Shown one piece after another: positions 56,531-63,181 of a stretch of 64,000 nt of DNA. How positions within the stretch are numbered: the first letter of the stretch is position 1; the number at the start of each line of letters is the position of its first letter. The notes beneath the pieces are model-generated. The model was given only the letters and a program-made list of their open reading frames with translations. It was not told the DNA's origin and ran no database searches. The position numbers were made by a program, and so were the translations under genes. The stretch comes from Phycisphaerales bacterium (lineage in GTDB: Bacteria > Planctomycetota > Phycisphaerae > Phycisphaerales > UBA1924). The stretch spans positions 1 to 64,000 of the forward strand of contig JAPKGU010000002.1 in assembly GCA_026647565.1 (NCBI GenBank), written 5' to 3'.

Positions 56531-57064
56531 GGCGGGTGGCACCGACCTCCTCCAAACCTCCGCCCCAAACACGCGGACCGCCGTGCCACCGAAGTTGCTG
56601 GCCTTGCGGCAAGTTCGGTGCTCGATCCGCAGACTTCGCCTCTCTCCCATTAACCCCGGCTCGCTTGCACATCCACTCGCCATCCGGCACACTCCCCGCA
56701 TGTACGAACAGGCGTCCCCACCTCACCCGCCGCGGGGCGAACCCCGCTTCTGGCAGCCCGGCGGCGGCTTCGACCACAACGTCCGCTCCGAGGCATCCCT
56801 CATCAAGATCATCAACGACATCCACAACAATCCCGTCGAGCGCGAACTCGTCGCCTCGCCGATCGAGTGGCGGTGGTCCAGCATTCACTGGTGGTTGAGT
56901 CGCGAGACGAGCCCCTGCCACAACCAGGGAGAATGCCGCGTCCCGTGCGACCTCCCGCGTGGCCGCATGTGGCGCACCTGGAAGCCGCGGACCGGCACAG
57001 CCGCCCGGTCAAGGAGAAAGGGCGGCCTTGAGACCGCCCATTTCCTAACGAATCGGGGGGACAG
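56531..57064 (+). repeat. Transposase-unit repeat, copy A (internally deleted)
   Basis: This unit matches 60942-61808: both start GGCGGGTGGCACCGACCTCC and end at CGAATCGGGGnGACAG. Outside these points the sequences diverge. Copy A lacks about 330 bp in the middle of the coding region. Confidence 0.85.
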
Positions 57065-57095
57065 AACACCAATAGAACTTTCTTGGAAAGCGTAA
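56700..57095 (+). pseudogene. REP-associated transposase remnant with in-frame internal deletion
   Basis: A 131-codon open frame has the first 10 or so residues of the intact transposase joined in frame to its last 105 residues (RGEPRFWQPGGGFDHNVR onwards). The lost part includes the HVH metal motif, so it cannot be an active nuclease. A one-base difference near the end removes the normal stop, and reading continues 14 codons. Reading remains open, so a short protein could still be made. Confidence 0.8.
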
Positions 57096-57184
57096 GGGAT
57101 TGGGAGCCGTCGACCTGCCCGTTGCTGGCCTCCGAAGGGCTTGGAAGGGCCAACTGACCCCGCTGGACCGTACACTCTCCGCTC

Positions 57185-59974
57185 ATGCACCCAACTGCCA
57201 TTGGCCCATTCAAGGTTGATCGCGAACTCGGCCGTGGCGGCATGGGGGTGGTGTACCTCGCCACCGATACCAAGCTCGACCGTCAGGTCGCCATCAAGGC
57301 CCTGCCCGCCGACCTCGCCGCGGACGCTGATCGCCTGGCCCGCTTCCAGCGCGAGGCCAAGGTTCTGGCGTCGCTGAGCCACCCCAATGTCGGCGCGATC
57401 CACGGGCTCGAATCCGCCGGTGGTCAGCAGTACCTCGTCCTGGAATACATCGAGGGTGAGACGCTCGCGGAAAGGCTCGAACGCGGGCCCACGCCGGTGG
57501 ATGAGTCGCTCTCGCTCGCCAAGCAGATCGCCGAGGCCCTCGAAGCCGCACACGACAAGGGCATCGTCCACCGCGACCTCAAGCCCGGCAACGTGATGGT
57601 CACGCCCGAGGGCGTCGTCAAGGTGCTGGACTTTGGTCTGGCCCGCACCGGCGAAGGCTCCCCCAGCTCGTCCCACGCCGCGATGCCCGATTCGCCCACG
57701 ATCACCACGCCCGCCAGGCATTCGCCCACCATCCCGGGCGTCATCATGGGCACCGCCGGGTACATGTCGCCCGAGCAGGCCCGTGGCAAACCCGTCGACA
57801 AACGCTCCGACATCTTCTCGTTCGGCTGCGTGCTATACGAGATGCTCACGGGCACGATGCCCTTCCGCGGCGAGACCGTCGCCGACGCCATCGGCGCCAC
57901 GCTGCACAAAGAGTCGGACCTCAGTCTCCTCCCGCCGGGGACGCCGCCCACCGTCCGACTGCTCCTCACGCAGTGCCTCGCCAAGGACAAGGCCAGCCGC
58001 CTTCGCGACATCGGCGACGCACGGCTCGCGCTCATGCAGGCAATCGGCGACCCGGGCGGATCGGCGCTCGGGCTCAGCAGCACCGACACCGAGCCACATC
58101 GGCGCGGCATGAGCCGAGCGCTCGCCGTCGCACTCGCCGCGGTCGCGGTCATCGGTGGAACCTTTCCCCTCTGGTCCGGACGCGTCGGGCTCGCGGGCGC
58201 AAGGGCGGGCGCTGACGTTCCCAAGCAAGTCGTGCGATTCACGATCGAGCCGCCGGCGGGGTACACGCTTCCGCCGTATATCGGAGGCGGCTCGGGCATC
58301 GCCATCAGCCCGGCGGGCGATCGGATCGTGTTCGTCGTCGAGGCAAACAACCGGACGTATCTCTGCGTGCGGGACGTCGCGAGCGCCCAGTCGCGTGTGC
58401 TGCCCAACACGGAAGGCTGCGCCAATCCGTTCTTCTCGCCCGACGGCACGTGGATCGCGTTCACCTCCAACTCGCGCTTGATGAAGATGCCCGCCGCGGG
58501 CGGCCCGGCGCTGACCATCTGCGAGGTGACCACCTTCGCCTCCTTCGCGTGGCTCGACGACGACACGATCGTCTGGGGCGCCGGGCCTGCGGGGCTATGG
58601 CGCGTGAGCTCGAGCGGCGGCAAGCCCGTTCAACTCGCCAAGGCCGGCCCGGGCGCGACGACGGTCGGCGGCGACCTCGTGGTCACGGGCTTCAACGTCC
58701 CGGTCGCCGTGCCGGGCGCGGACTACATCCTGTCGGACTCGTGGAGCGGCTTCTCCACCGAGGAGTACAACCTCGTCGCCGTGTCACTCAAGGACGGCCG
58801 CGTTCGCCCCGTGCTCCGCACGGCAACCGAACCCCGCCTCATCGCGCCCGACCGCCTGATCTTCACGCGAGGCACGACCGTCATGACCGTGGGCTTTGAC
58901 CCCAAGCGCGGCGTCACCGTCGGCGAGCCAACCGTCGCCCTCGAACGGGTCCTCACCGACATGTGGATGGATTCGGCGTACATCGGCGCGTCTCCGAGCG
59001 GTTCGTTCGCCTACGTGCCCGGCGCCCGGTATGGCGGCGATCGGCGTCTCGTCCGTGTCGATGAGGCGGGAAAGCCCACGCCGATCCTCGACAGGACCGA
59101 TACCTATCCGATGAACCCGGTAGTCTCTCCCGATGGACGTAAGGCCGTGCTCACCACGCTCCGCAACAAGATCGAGATGTGGGTGCTCGACCTTGAACGG
59201 CGATCGATGTCGCTGGTGAACTCCAAGACTGAGGTGTACTCGCCCAGATGGTCGGCCGATGGCGCGTCGATCGTGGCCGGGCACACCGATGCGCAAGGGG
59301 TCACCAGTCTTGCGAAGTGGCCGGTCGGCGGCGGGGACCCCACGATTCTCCCCGGCACACCCGGCCGGTTCGACAACGCGCTCCAGGATCTTCCCGACGG
59401 CTCGGGGTTGCTGGTCGAGAGCGGCGTGCTCGATGTCACGAGCAAGCCAGACCTGTTCCTGTACAACTACGCGAAAGGCTCGTTCACACCCGTGCGGAAC
59501 AGCCCGGCGATTGAGACCGAGGGCCGCGTCTCACCCGACGGCAAGTGGATCGCGTACACCTCCGACGAGTCGGGACACGCGGAGATCTATCTCGGGCCTC
59601 TGGGCGCGAGCGGGCCCAACGTGCAGGTTTCGACCAACGGGGGGCGGATCTCACGATTCTCCCATGATGGAAAGCGCCTCTTCTTCAGAGATGCGCAGGA
59701 CACCATGATGGCCGCGGCCATCGACTATTCCGGCACTGAGCCCAAAGTATCCGTGCCGACCAAGCTGTTCGAGATGAAGGCGTCGGGCCCGTATGCGGTG
59801 CTGAGTCTGACCGGGTATGAGGTGTTACCCGAGGGCGGGTTCCTGATGATCGAGCGACCGGCGTGGGAACGAGAGACGCGTGTGATCCACGTGGTACTGA
59901 ACTGGGCCGAGGAACTGCGTGCCAACGGTGCGGGCAATTTGACTTCGCGCGGTATCGTGACAACAGCACCGTAA
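57185..59974 (+). CDS. Hanks-type Ser/Thr protein kinase with WD40-like (TolB-type) propeller
   Basis: The 929-residue protein has a kinase domain (about 8-285) with GRGGMGVVYLA, Lys in VAIKALP, HRDLKPGN, DFGLA and GTAGYMSPEQARG. One TM helix (about 305-325) follows. The long C-terminal part has PD40/TolB-like propeller repeats (ISPAGDRIVF, FSPDGTWIAF, VSPDGRKAVL, VSPDGKWIAYTSDESGHAEIY). The kinase is cytoplasmic and the propeller probably periplasmic. It is flanked on both sides by mobile repeats, so it may have moved with them or lies between insertions. Confidence 0.9.
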   Translation: MHPTAIGPFKVDRELGRGGMGVVYLATDTKLDRQVAIKALPADLAADADRLARFQREAKVLASLSHPNVGAIHGLESAGGQQYLVLEYIEGETLAERLERGPTPVDESLSLAKQIAEALEAAHDKGIVHRDLKPGNVMVTPEGVVKVLDFGLARTGEGSPSSSHAAMPDSPTITTPARHSPTIPGVIMGTAGYMSPEQARGKPVDKRSDIFSFGCVLYEMLTGTMPFRGETVADAIGATLHKESDLSLLPPGTPPTVRLLLTQCLAKDKASRLRDIGDARLALMQAIGDPGGSALGLSSTDTEPHRRGMSRALAVALAAVAVIGGTFPLWSGRVGLAGARAGADVPKQVVRFTIEPPAGYTLPPYIGGGSGIAISPAGDRIVFVVEANNRTYLCVRDVASAQSRVLPNTEGCANPFFSPDGTWIAFTSNSRLMKMPAAGGPALTICEVTTFASFAWLDDDTIVWGAGPAGLWRVSSSGGKPVQLAKAGPGATTVGGDLVVTGFNVPVAVPGADYILSDSWSGFSTEEYNLVAVSLKDGRVRPVLRTATEPRLIAPDRLIFTRGTTVMTVGFDPKRGVTVGEPTVALERVLTDMWMDSAYIGASPSGSFAYVPGARYGGDRRLVRVDEAGKPTPILDRTDTYPMNPVVSPDGRKAVLTTLRNKIEMWVLDLERRSMSLVNSKTEVYSPRWSADGASIVAGHTDAQGVTSLAKWPVGGGDPTILPGTPGRFDNALQDLPDGSGLLVESGVLDVTSKPDLFLYNYAKGSFTPVRNSPAIETEGRVSPDGKWIAYTSDESGHAEIYLGPLGASGPNVQVSTNGGRISRFSHDGKRLFFRDAQDTMMAAAIDYSGTEPKVSVPTKLFEMKASGPYAVLSLTGYEVLPEGGFLMIERPAWERETRVIHVVLNWAEELRANGAGNLTSRGIVTTAP

Positions 59975-60007
59975 GCCGCTTGCGCTGCGACGGCACAAAC
60001 ACAAACA

Positions 60008-60029
60008 CCCGCGAGCGGGGGCTCGCGGG
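60008..60029. terminator. Intrinsic terminator hairpin after the kinase gene
   Basis: A perfect 9-bp stem (CCCGCGAGC / GCTCGCGGG) with a GGGG loop lies 33 bp after the kinase stop, followed by CGTTCATTGTTC. The T tract is weak, so efficiency is uncertain. Confidence 0.65.
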
Positions 60030-60044
60030 CGTTCATTGTTCAAT

Positions 60045-60088
60045 CGGGGTGACAGGATTTGAACCTGCGACCTTCTCGTCCCGAAGCG
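60045..60088 (-). pseudogene. tRNA-Pro 3' half fragment (att-like), copy 1
   Basis: On the minus strand an anticodon loop TTCGGGA (CGG anticodon), a 5-nt variable region, a T stem-loop GCAGG-TTCAAAT-CCTGT and the acceptor strand CACCCCG are in the right order and lengths. The 5' half (D arm, matching acceptor strand) is absent. tRNA 3' halves are classic integrase target copies. Confidence 0.75.
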
Positions 60089-60191
60089 CGAGCACTATCT
60101 GAACGCCTTCCATAACCCACGTTACACGCGACAGTTACGAAAGGCGAGGAATGTCGCTCTTGCGCCCGTTTGCGCCGGGTTCCGCCCCGTT

Positions 60192-60209
60192 GCGCGGTGT
60201 ACACCGCGC
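60192..60209. repeat. 18-bp palindrome, copy 1
   Basis: GCGCGGTGTACACCGCGC is a perfect palindrome. It recurs at 61945-61962 and, with one changed base at the centre, at 62087-62104. Confidence 0.85.
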
Positions 60210-60212
60210 CAA

Positions 60213-60440
60213 TCATCTACAGAACTCATGCTGAGTGCGTACTCCGCGCCGTCCGTATCGCTGGATTTGTGGTCCGTCATTTCCAAGACGCATGTGCGGG
60301 AACGGCAGGATGTGGTCCGCGTTCAGCACCTCGCCGTACGCGTCGTACACCCACTGCCCCGCCACCTCGGCAACAGGCGTCGAGCCCTCGCCGGGATCAA
60401 CGATCGCAACCACGTCGCCGCGCCTTGAAAGGTCGATCAA
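60213..60440 (-). pseudogene. RHS-repeat protein fragment
   Basis: The minus strand encodes RRGDVVAIVDP, then QWVYDAYGEVLNADHILPFPHMRLG. This matches the conserved YDAYG segment near the end of planctomycete RHS-repeat core domains. After that the frame degenerates, and no toxin tip or upstream repeats remain. It is a remnant only. It sits downstream of an AT-rich small gene on the same strand. Confidence 0.65.
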
Positions 60441-60534
60441 GTACTACAGTAGAACGACTGCTTGAAGTCGGCAGCGCCGTGAACGAGTCCGGATCGAGTT
60501 TCTGAACACTACGATCCAGGGGTCCGCTCACGCA

Positions 60535-60918
60535 TCAATGACCGCGAGAATTGATCGCATTTCGCAACATTAGCATAAACCATCCCGGAGCGCGAAAGAT
60601 CCGTTCATCAAGGGAAACACTAACAAGTTTATCGCGATCACTATACAACCACGCGGACGATACGTCAATGGCAGTATCTTCCATAGAAATGATCTCATCC
60701 CATTTATAAACCCCGTCTGCGGTAGATACGCCGTCGCAATCACATGTGGCTTGCCAATCAACAGAAAGCCATTTGATTGTGTAACCCATAATCTCATTCA
60801 CGCTATCAAGACGAACATCATTGATGCGATAATTGACATCAATTTTGGGCCTCTTGGTTGGTCGGAATGTCGCATCAAGTAACCGGTGTAGTTCTTTCAA
60901 TATGCTTTTGTGATTCAT
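60535..60918 (-). CDS. Small AT-rich protein, possible RHS-toxin immunity protein
   Basis: The 127-residue soluble protein (MNHKSILKELHRLLDATFRP at the start, GWFMLMLRNAINSRGH at the end) is not recognised. GAAGGG precedes the ATG. Its base composition is visibly poorer in G+C than every neighbour, with codons such as AAT, ATA and TTT that are rare elsewhere in the window, so it was acquired recently. Size, composition and the RHS remnant beside it fit an immunity gene of a polymorphic toxin; this is inference. Confidence 0.6.
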   Translation of the reverse strand: MNHKSILKELHRLLDATFRPTKRPKIDVNYRINDVRLDSVNEIMGYTIKWLSVDWQATCDCDGVSTADGVYKWDEIISMEDTAIDVSSAWLYSDRDKLVSVSLDERIFRAPGWFMLMLRNAINSRGH

Positions 60919-61110
60919 TGCAAGCCCTTCACAGATCGAATGGCGGGTGGCACCGACCTCCTCCAACCCTCCGCCCCGAACACACGGACCGCCGTGCCAC
61001 CGAGGTTGGCCGCTCTGGGCCAAGCTCGGTGTCCGAACAACAGACTCCGCCCCCCTCCCATCAACCCCGGCTCGATTTGACATCCACTCGCCATCCGGCA
61101 CACTCCCCGC

Positions 61111-61791
61111 ATGTCCGAACACGCGTCTCCGCTGCCTCCGCCTGCCCGCCGCCGCATGCACCGGCGTGAGGGCACGGGCTCGCCCCGATTCCTCACCTTC
61201 TCCTGTTATCGGCGCGTCCAGCTCTTCCACCCATCCATTGCGGATCTCTTCGCGGACACCCTCGCCGCGGCACGCATGAAGCACCGCTTCGCGCTGCACG
61301 CCTGGGTCGTCATGCCCGAGCATGTCCACCTCCTCATCACCGCACACCCGGACCTCGACGTCGGCGCCGCACTCCGCTCCATCAAACTACCAGTCGCCAT
61401 CGAGGCCATCAAGCTGTGGACCGCCGAATCCGCCCGTCATGAGTTCACCCGCTCTCTCCCCACCGTCCACACGCCGCGGGGCGAACCCCGCTTCTGGCAG
61501 CCCGGCGGCGGCTTCGACCACAACGTCCGCTCCGAGGCATCCCTCATCAAGATCATCAACGACATCCACAACAATCCCGTCGAGCGAGAGCTCGTCGCCT
61601 CGCCGATCGAGTGGCGGTGGTCCAGCATTCACTGGTGGTTGAGTCGCGAGACGGGCCCCTGCCGCGACCAGGGGACACGCCGCGTCCCGTGCGACCTCCC
61701 GCGCGGCAACATGTGGCGGACCTGGAAGCCGCGGATCGGCACAGCCACCCGGTCAATGAGAAAGGGCGGCCTTGCGACCGCCCATTTCTAA
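61111..61791 (+). CDS. REP-associated tyrosine-transposase-like protein (RAYT, Y1/HUH fold)
   Basis: The 226-residue protein has a Y1-type transposase layout: FLTFSCYRRVQLF, the metal-binding HVH in MPEHVHLLI (residues 71-73), then SLIKIINDIHNNPVERELV and EWRWSSIHWW. In this family the nucleophilic Tyr normally stands at the start of the YIxxNP motif. Here that position is Asp151 (DIHNNP), and the deleted copy has the same residue. Activity is therefore doubtful or works differently. It would act on single-stranded hairpin DNA. Confidence 0.82.
   Translation: MSEHASPLPPPARRRMHRREGTGSPRFLTFSCYRRVQLFHPSIADLFADTLAAARMKHRFALHAWVVMPEHVHLLITAHPDLDVGAALRSIKLPVAIEAIKLWTAESARHEFTRSLPTVHTPRGEPRFWQPGGGFDHNVRSEASLIKIINDIHNNPVERELVASPIEWRWSSIHWWLSRETGPCRDQGTRRVPCDLPRGNMWRTWKPRIGTATRSMRKGGLATAHF
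61764..61783. terminator. Hairpin at the 3' end of the transposase gene
   Basis: GGGCGG and CCGCCC pair around an 8-nt loop, with AAA before and ATTT after. It overlaps the last codons of the transposase and recurs in copy A at 57020-57039. It may serve as a terminator or as a recognition hairpin of the element. Confidence 0.5.
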
Positions 61792-61797
61792 ACGAAT

Positions 61798-61841
61798 CGG
61801 GGTGACAGGATTTGAACCTGCGACCTTCTCGTCCCGAAGCG
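61798..61841 (-). pseudogene. tRNA-Pro 3' half fragment (att-like), copy 2
   Basis: This is the same 44 bases as the first fragment, from the anticodon loop to acceptor strand CACCCCG. The expected 5' half is replaced by unrelated sequence, so this is no functional tRNA. Confidence 0.75.
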
Positions 61842-61944
61842 ACTTAGCTACTTGGACGCGTTCCATAACCCACGCTAGCGGAGACAGTTACGAAAGGCGA
61901 GGGATGTCGCTCTTGCGCTCGTTTGCGTTGGCTTGCGCCCAGTT

Positions 61945-61962
61945 GCGCGGTGTACACCGCGC
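61945..61962. repeat. 18-bp palindrome, copy 2
   Basis: It is identical to the palindrome at 60192-60209 and lies at the same place inside the direct repeat. Confidence 0.85.
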
Positions 61963-62186
61963 CGCATGAGCATCCGCATGGATGCGCGGCGCTGATCGCG
62001 CATGTACTCGCTCGTTCTGGAGCGACGCACACGCCGGAATGGCGACATTTCTGGGGAGCGTTCGTCGCTCAGAACTCGCAGCAACAGCGCGGTGTGCACC
62101 GCGCCCAGCATCGGGGGTCACGAAGCGGACTCGCTGAGGCTTCCGAAACGGCTGGGATGAGGACAACCCCTAGTGGCGCACGAGGC
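61963..62186. other. Non-coding stretch between palindromes and TIR gene
   Basis: No supported gene is present. It contains the third palindrome and further short inverted segments. Several small open frames on both strands show no recognisable motif. It could be decayed coding sequence of an integrase upstream of the tRNA fragment, but no integrase motif was found. Confidence 0.4.
62087..62104. repeat. 18-bp palindrome, copy 3 (one base changed)
   Basis: GCGCGGTGTGCACCGCGC pairs over 8 bp on each side. It lies 142 bp from copy 2 and outside the direct repeat. Confidence 0.8.
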
Positions 62187-63074
62187 TCAGGAGAGACTAT
62201 TGGGGGTTGATCTGCGAGGAAACTGCGCGATGAGGTGTGCGATCGCCTCTTCGGCTGTTCGTCCATGTCCGCCGGATATACTGGCCATGCTCGCGAGTTC
62301 TGTCTTGGCGACGGCCCAAGCGAGAAAGACGCGTCCGTCTCCGCGCGTGTGAATGTCGAAATCATCCAGCGAAGGAAACTCAGGGCTCTTTCGGCAAAGG
62401 CGCGACTTGTATCCATCGATCGATTCGTAACCGCACTCGAAGCGGTCGATACGGGAATCGCCGTACTCGTGTTCCATGATGCCCGTGCTGGACAGATCCG
62501 CCTTGCAGGTGGGACACTGGAATCTCTCTAGAGCATCTTGGGCCTGTTGCAGGCGGTCCTCGGCCGCATCGATCTGAGCCTGCAGACAGGCGATTACGTC
62601 TTCCCCAACCTGCCGCTGGAGATCGGCACGCGAATGTGCTAGGTATCGGGCGGGATCAACGCACTGCAGGATCTGCAGGGCCAGTGTCGCAGCGTCGGTG
62701 CCGTGGGTGCGCAATGCCATCTTATCTGCAAGCGAAGGGCTGACTTCTGCGACCTCCTGACGGGAGACTCCGTGCCATACCGGGATTATGGTGGAGCTCT
62801 GATCGATCTCACGTGCGACCAGCCCTCGGAGTTCCTGCCGCGGCCACTGTTTCTGAAAAAACCAGGGGCTCAGAATGACGAGTCCAAAGTGAGACGACGC
62901 CAACCCCCTGTCGATCGACTCGGACAGGCTGTCCCCAGGCTTGAGTGTGAACTCGTCATACCACACCCGAAGGCCGAGATTCCGAAGCGCTATCGCTAGT
63001 TCACGTACAAGCAGCTCTTTGTCCTCAGAAGCGTGTGAGATGAACACGTCGTACTTCGTAGGCACATGACCCAT
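62187..63074 (-). CDS. TIR domain protein with coiled coil and cysteine-rich C-terminal part
   Basis: The 295-residue protein has an N-terminal TIR domain: YDVFISHASEDKELLV, VWYDEFTLKPGDSL, LVILSPWFFQKQWPRQELRG. Glu81 of the WPRQEL segment is at the place of the NADase catalytic Glu of bacterial TIR proteins. A coiled coil (about 150-184) follows, then Cys187, Cys190, Cys214 and Cys227, which could bind zinc. NAD+ depletion on infection is the known role of many such proteins. It lies 107 bp downstream of a DUF499 gene on the same strand, as expected for a defence locus. Confidence 0.85.
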   Translation of the reverse strand: MGHVPTKYDVFISHASEDKELLVRELAIALRNLGLRVWYDEFTLKPGDSLSESIDRGLASSHFGLVILSPWFFQKQWPRQELRGLVAREIDQSSTIIPVWHGVSRQEVAEVSPSLADKMALRTHGTDAATLALQILQCVDPARYLAHSRADLQRQVGEDVIACLQAQIDAAEDRLQQAQDALERFQCPTCKADLSSTGIMEHEYGDSRIDRFECGYESIDGYKSRLCRKSPEFPSLDDFDIHTRGDGRVFLAWAVAKTELASMASISGGHGRTAEEAIAHLIAQFPRRSTPNSLS

Positions 63075-63181
63075 GCATTGACCCCATCGCGATCGCCGTC
63101 CGTCAGGGTGTAACGAGAAACGTCTCCACACCCCGTCTCCCCCTCAGCCTTCTCAGGGCGGGGCGAGTATTTGGTCGAGGC

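Larger units (their letters stand above)
60043..60209 (-). repeat. Direct repeat, copy 1, starting with a tRNA-Pro 3' half
   Basis: This 167-bp unit is nearly repeated at 61796-61962. On the minus strand it ends with the 3' half of a tRNA (60045-60088) and contains conserved CGTTCCATAACCCACG-like and CAGTTACGAAAGGCGAGG blocks, then an 18-bp palindrome. It looks like an attachment-site region. Confidence 0.75.
60942..61808 (+). mobile_element. REP-associated transposase unit, copy B (full length)
   Basis: The unit holds a 170-bp leader, the intact transposase gene and a hairpin at its 3' end. Its two ends match copy A at 56531-57064, which defines the unit's limits. No inverted terminal repeats or target duplications were seen. 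It runs directly into the second tRNA-Pro fragment. Confidence 0.75.
61796..61962 (-). repeat. Direct repeat, copy 2, starting with a tRNA-Pro 3' half
   Basis: This is the second copy of the unit at 60043-60209, same orientation, with scattered differences. The two copies bracket a segment of about 1.6 kb with the RHS remnant, the AT-rich gene and the transposase. Confidence 0.75.

Noticed and set aside
60043-60102. Short peptide of the GVTGFEPATFSSRS type on the + strand
   Set aside because: This is a well-known false protein: the translation of the complement of a tRNA 3' half. The same peptide is readable at 61793-61840.
61780-61880. Intact tRNA-Pro gene
   Set aside because: The anticodon loop, T arm and 3' acceptor strand are present, but the sequence where the D arm and 5' acceptor should be does not pair, in either copy.
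61844-62166. Small minus-strand frames ending at the tRNA fragment, as a possible integrase C-terminus
   Set aside because: Position fits an integrase end, but no catalytic Arg, His or Tyr motif can be read.
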